64,000 nucleotides of DNA. It comes from Novipirellula caenicola (GTDB lineage: Bacteria > Planctomycetota > Planctomycetia > Pirellulales > Pirellulaceae). The notes beneath the pieces are model-generated. The model had not been told where the DNA came from, did no database searches, and saw only the letters and a program-made list of their open reading frames with translations. A program made the translations under genes and the position numbers. Where the stretch lies: assembly GCF_039545035.1 (NCBI RefSeq), contig NZ_BAABRO010000012.1, positions 235,157 through 299,156 on the forward strand. Direction: 5' to 3'. Every line of letters starts with the position of its first letter. Position 1 is the stretch's first letter. Below are positions 61,843-64,000 of this stretch, piece after piece.

Positions 61843-62303
61843 CCCCGATCTTCGTATTTGTGTGGAGACAGTCGTCGAACCACTTGCCGAATTGTATCGA
61901 TCCATTTAGGCGGCGGCTCGGGGAGATCAAATATACCGCCTTCGTAGACCGTTAATCCAGTGTGAGCTTTGCGCAGGAATGCAAACACGTGTTCCATCGC
62001 CGATTTATCGGAATTGCTCACCAGTTGCATCGTCACCATGCACGTCGCTTTCTTGAGACGCGAGATGATGGCATCACTATCGCGTCGGTTCTCGGCAAAA
62101 CCGATCAGTAGATCAATATCGCCATCGAAGATGTCTGATCCGCGGTGCGACACGTCCACTAAAATTGCGCAATCGTGGTCGCCGCGTAGGATCGCATCGC
62201 CATTAAGCCGATAGGAATCATCGGTCGCACGCAATCCGTATTCCAGGTCAGATAGGCAAATCGATACGCCGTCGTCGATTACGAAGCGGTCATACGTCGT
62301 CAT
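61833..62303 (-). CDS. cassette hypothetical protein
   Basis: 156 aa (MTTYDRFVIDDGVSICLSDL). Beta strands at the N-terminus, then a Rossmann-like alternation (CAILVDVSHRGSDIFDGDID, ATCMVTMQLVSNSDKSAMEH) and a Pro-rich end. The ATG lies 15 nt inside the cassette start. It is the cassette nearest to the IS91-like element. No family recognised. Confidence 0.66.
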   Translation of the reverse strand: MTTYDRFVIDDGVSICLSDLEYGLRATDDSYRLNGDAILRGDHDCAILVDVSHRGSDIFDGDIDLLIGFAENRRDSDAIISRLKKATCMVTMQLVSNSDKSAMEHVFAFLRKAHTGLTVYEGGIFDLPEPPPKWIDTIRQVVRRLSPHKYEDRGKL

Positions 62304-62316
62304 CTAATTACTTGGG

Positions 62317-62403
62317 GGAACGTTTGGCGTAACCGGGTCGCCGCGGTTGATGCTCCACTTGAAAACGCGTGATCGGCGACTCCGCGTTCATGCCTTTGTT
62401 CAA
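62317..62403 (-). repeat. attC-like site 10, abutting IS91-like element
   Basis: Minus-strand CTTGAACAAAGGCATGAACG and GTTACGCCAAACGTTCCCC. Inner arms GGAGTCGCCG and CGGCGACCC pair. GTTC at 62398-62401 (GAAC on minus) is both the outer R''-type box and the first four bases of the IS91-like end. Confidence 0.65.
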
Positions 62404-62423
62404 GTAAGCCGCTATCGCGGCGG
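62398..62423 (+). repeat. end of IS91-like element
   Basis: The 26 nt starting GTTCAAGTAAGCCGCTATCG are identical to the minus strand of 36219-36244. The palindrome GCCGCTATCGCGGC forms a hairpin 8 nt inside, as expected at IS91-type termini, and GTTC is the known IS91 target tetranucleotide. Confidence 0.65.
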
Positions 62424-62517
62424 CGTGGCTGCTTTATCTAGAGCGTCAGTTTAGCCGATTCTCAGGGCGCTGGCATGTTTTCTTGTTGTTTTTTTACTCT
62501 CTCAACAAGGATCTACC

Positions 62518-63426
62518 ATGGTTAACTACGATCACCTCCCCGCTGCATCTCGTTACTTCGACGGCAAGCTCTATCAGAACATGAACGACGACCTGCAGCT
62601 TGCCGGCATGAGCAAACGCACCGTGCACGGCTACCTGCGAGCTGTCCGCCAACTGGCCGACTACTGCGAAAAACGCCCCAACCGGATCACCGAAGCCGAA
62701 TTGCGGCGATACTTTCTGTACCTCAAGAACGAAAAACAATTTGCGTACGGGTCGATCCGTGTAGCCTTCTCAGGTATCAAGTTCTTCTACTCGCGAACCT
62801 GCAAGCGGAACTGGCAGACGCTCGCCACGATGAAGCTGCAGCGGTCCAAAACGATGCCCGAAGTACTCACTATCGAACAGGTCCACCGCATCATCGACGC
62901 CTGCCGAGTCGAGCGGATTGCAGCCTTCTTTTGGACGACCTACTCGATGGGCTTGCGGCTCGAGGAAGCTCGCAACCTGCAAGTCGGTGACATTGATTCC
63001 CAGCGGATGATGGTTCACATTCACCGAGGCAAAGGCGCCAAAGATCGCTACGTGCCACTGCCGACTTCCACACTTCACTGGCTCCGGCAACACTGGGTGA
63101 CTCATCAACATCCACGGTTCCTCTTCCCCGCCGAGGGGCGTAATCACAAACAATCGTCTACGGCCAACACCCCGATCCAGACTTCGACTTTGCAAAAGGC
63201 GATGGGCAAGATCGCGGTGGAGCTGAAGTTTACCAAGCGTGTCAGTATCCACACGCTAAGACATTCTTATGCCACGCATCTGCTCGAAGCAGGCGTCTCT
63301 TTAAAGGTCATTCAGCAGTATCTCGGTCATAGCAGCCTGCAGACTACGATGATCTACCTGCACCTGACCGACACCGCCGAGGCGAACGCCAGAGAAACGA
63401 TCGAACAGATCTTTCGCAGACGCTAA
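62518..63426 (+). CDS. tyrosine recombinase associated with IS91-like element
   Basis: 302 aa. A SAM-like N-terminal domain (residues about 20-105) and a catalytic domain with Arg-147 (GLRLEEARN), Lys-175, HTLR (245-248), His-271 in LGHSS and Tyr-280. The insertion diagnostic for integron integrases (between about 190 and 205) is missing, so it is not IntI despite its place beside the array. Tyrosine recombinases of this type are encoded just before IS91-family transposases in many bacteria. Confidence 0.9.
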   Translation: MVNYDHLPAASRYFDGKLYQNMNDDLQLAGMSKRTVHGYLRAVRQLADYCEKRPNRITEAELRRYFLYLKNEKQFAYGSIRVAFSGIKFFYSRTCKRNWQTLATMKLQRSKTMPEVLTIEQVHRIIDACRVERIAAFFWTTYSMGLRLEEARNLQVGDIDSQRMMVHIHRGKGAKDRYVPLPTSTLHWLRQHWVTHQHPRFLFPAEGRNHKQSSTANTPIQTSTLQKAMGKIAVELKFTKRVSIHTLRHSYATHLLEAGVSLKVIQQYLGHSSLQTTMIYLHLTDTAEANARETIEQIFRRR

Positions 63427-63429
63427 GCG

Positions 63430-64000
63430 ATGCCCACCGTTGCGAGCTGCCTCCGACAGCACGCACCGGCACTGTTTCAAGCTTTCGGCAACCGAGTGCC
63501 GCTTCCCATGCGGATCGTCCTGGATGCGATCACCCGCTGCCGCACTGGCGCGTTGGGCCGTGTCCTGATCGAATGCGAGAAGTGTCAAGCGAAACACCTC
63601 ATCGGTCGCTCGTGTGGCAATCGTCACTGCCCCAACTGCCAGAAGCACAAGACGCAGAGTTGGCTCGCCAAGCAGTCGGAACGACTGTTGCCGGTGCATC
63701 ACTTCCTGGTCACTTTTACGGTTCCCGAGGAACTGCGTTCGCTGCTGCGCGGCCATCGTCGCGAAGGCTACACCGCCATCTTCGACTGCGGTAGTGACAC
63801 GATTCGTGACGTGGCGGGTGCCATGCGTTCGCTCGCCGGGTGCCAGCTCGGCTTCTTCGGCGTCCTGCACACCTGGGGACGCGATCCCATGGTCTACCAT
63901 CCGCACGTGCACTTCGTTGTCCCCGGTGGCGGAGTCAACGAAACCGAAGGCTGTTGGCAAGCGACTGCGGAAAACTTTTTCATGCATCACGGTACGGCCT
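63430..64000 (+). CDS. IS91-family HUH transposase, partial
   Basis: The frame starts at ATG 63430, 4 nt after the recombinase stop, and runs off the window (190 codons present). The N-terminal zinc ribbon reads ECEKCQAKHLIGRSCGNRHC then PNCQKHKTQSW. HFLVTFTVPEELRSLLRG and YHPHVHFVVPGGG, with the HUH-type His pair, identify the Y2 IS91 family. The Tyr motif is beyond the edge. It is a rolling-circle transposase that inserts next to GTTC. Confidence 0.93.
   Translation, partial: MPTVASCLRQHAPALFQAFGNRVPLPMRIVLDAITRCRTGALGRVLIECEKCQAKHLIGRSCGNRHCPNCQKHKTQSWLAKQSERLLPVHHFLVTFTVPEELRSLLRGHRREGYTAIFDCGSDTIRDVAGAMRSLAGCQLGFFGVLHTWGRDPMVYHPHVHFVVPGGGVNETEGCWQATAENFFMHHGTA

Noticed and set aside
62518..63426. 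Tyrosine recombinase considered as integron integrase (IntI)
   Set aside because: It lacks the insertion near residues 190-205 that marks IntI, and it is followed within 4 nt by an IS91-family transposase, the usual partner of this recombinase type.

Overview
The window looks like a chromosome segment from a planctomycete of the Pirellulales/Rhodopirellula type. The evidence is a DUF1559 prepilin-like protein with its small lipoprotein partner, a Cys-type sulfatase, moderate GC and many hypothetical proteins typical of that group. Nearly all of it is mobile or accessory DNA.

Region 1 (1-14.4 kb, minus strand) is the virion morphogenesis operon of a tailed prophage. In transcription order it holds a gpW-like protein, a lambda-type portal, a prohead protease fused to the major capsid protein, two DUF2190 decoration-type proteins, a small membrane/cell-envelope block (Cys-peptidase-like lipoprotein, membrane-anchored thioredoxin-like protein, small membrane protein), connector/neck proteins, tail tube, chaperone-like genes, tape measure and distal tail proteins. 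The terminase and a small-subunit-like gene lie separately at 25.5-28.1 kb. Two phage genes carry in-frame nonsense codons: the terminase large subunit (TGA at 27047-27049) and the peptidase-like lipoprotein (TAG at 9466-9468). The prophage is therefore probably decaying.

Region 2 (14.4-25.45 kb) is an island of cellular cargo lying between terminase and gpW/portal: DUF1559 protein plus small lipoprotein, an AraC-type regulator, and a divergent, tightly coupled GH116 glycosidase - sulfatase - SGNH hydrolase operon, probably for use of a sulfated or acylated glycan.

Region 3 (28.1-32.4 kb, plus strand) is a module of small phage genes headed by an amidoligase. Five of these genes have the same upstream element: CTTGAN, exactly 18 bp, then CTCATG/CTGATG-GTGTGTYA. 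Several are separated by GC-rich hairpin terminators. This looks like a phage-specific promoter class. A sigma-70-like protein at 44.8-45.5 kb is a candidate partner, by inference only.

Region 4 (32.4-51.6 kb) holds a ParB/DNA methyltransferase fusion, a stretch with attC-like sites and cassette-type genes on the plus strand (34.6-38.3 kb), an iteron-like repeat cluster next to a prim-pol/helicase replication gene, then helicase, RusA, DUF669, a Sak4-like ATPase and the sigma-like factor. A LexA-type repressor follows, with two partner proteins and a DUF2924 / large serine recombinase / HTH integration module.

Region 5 (51.7-62.4 kb) is an integron-style gene-cassette array on the minus strand. 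Ten sites of about 90 bp with attC architecture separate mostly secreted, lipoprotein or membrane genes of unknown function. One 428-bp cassette is present twice and identical. No integron integrase is visible. The array is interrupted by a serine recombinase element (about 58.9-60.95 kb) and ends at an IS91-family element (tyrosine recombinase plus HUH transposase) at 62.4 kb. The 26-bp terminal sequence of that element starts exactly at the GTTC of an attC site. The same 26 bp abuts a second attC-like site at 36.24 kb, suggesting that the IS91-like element targets attC.
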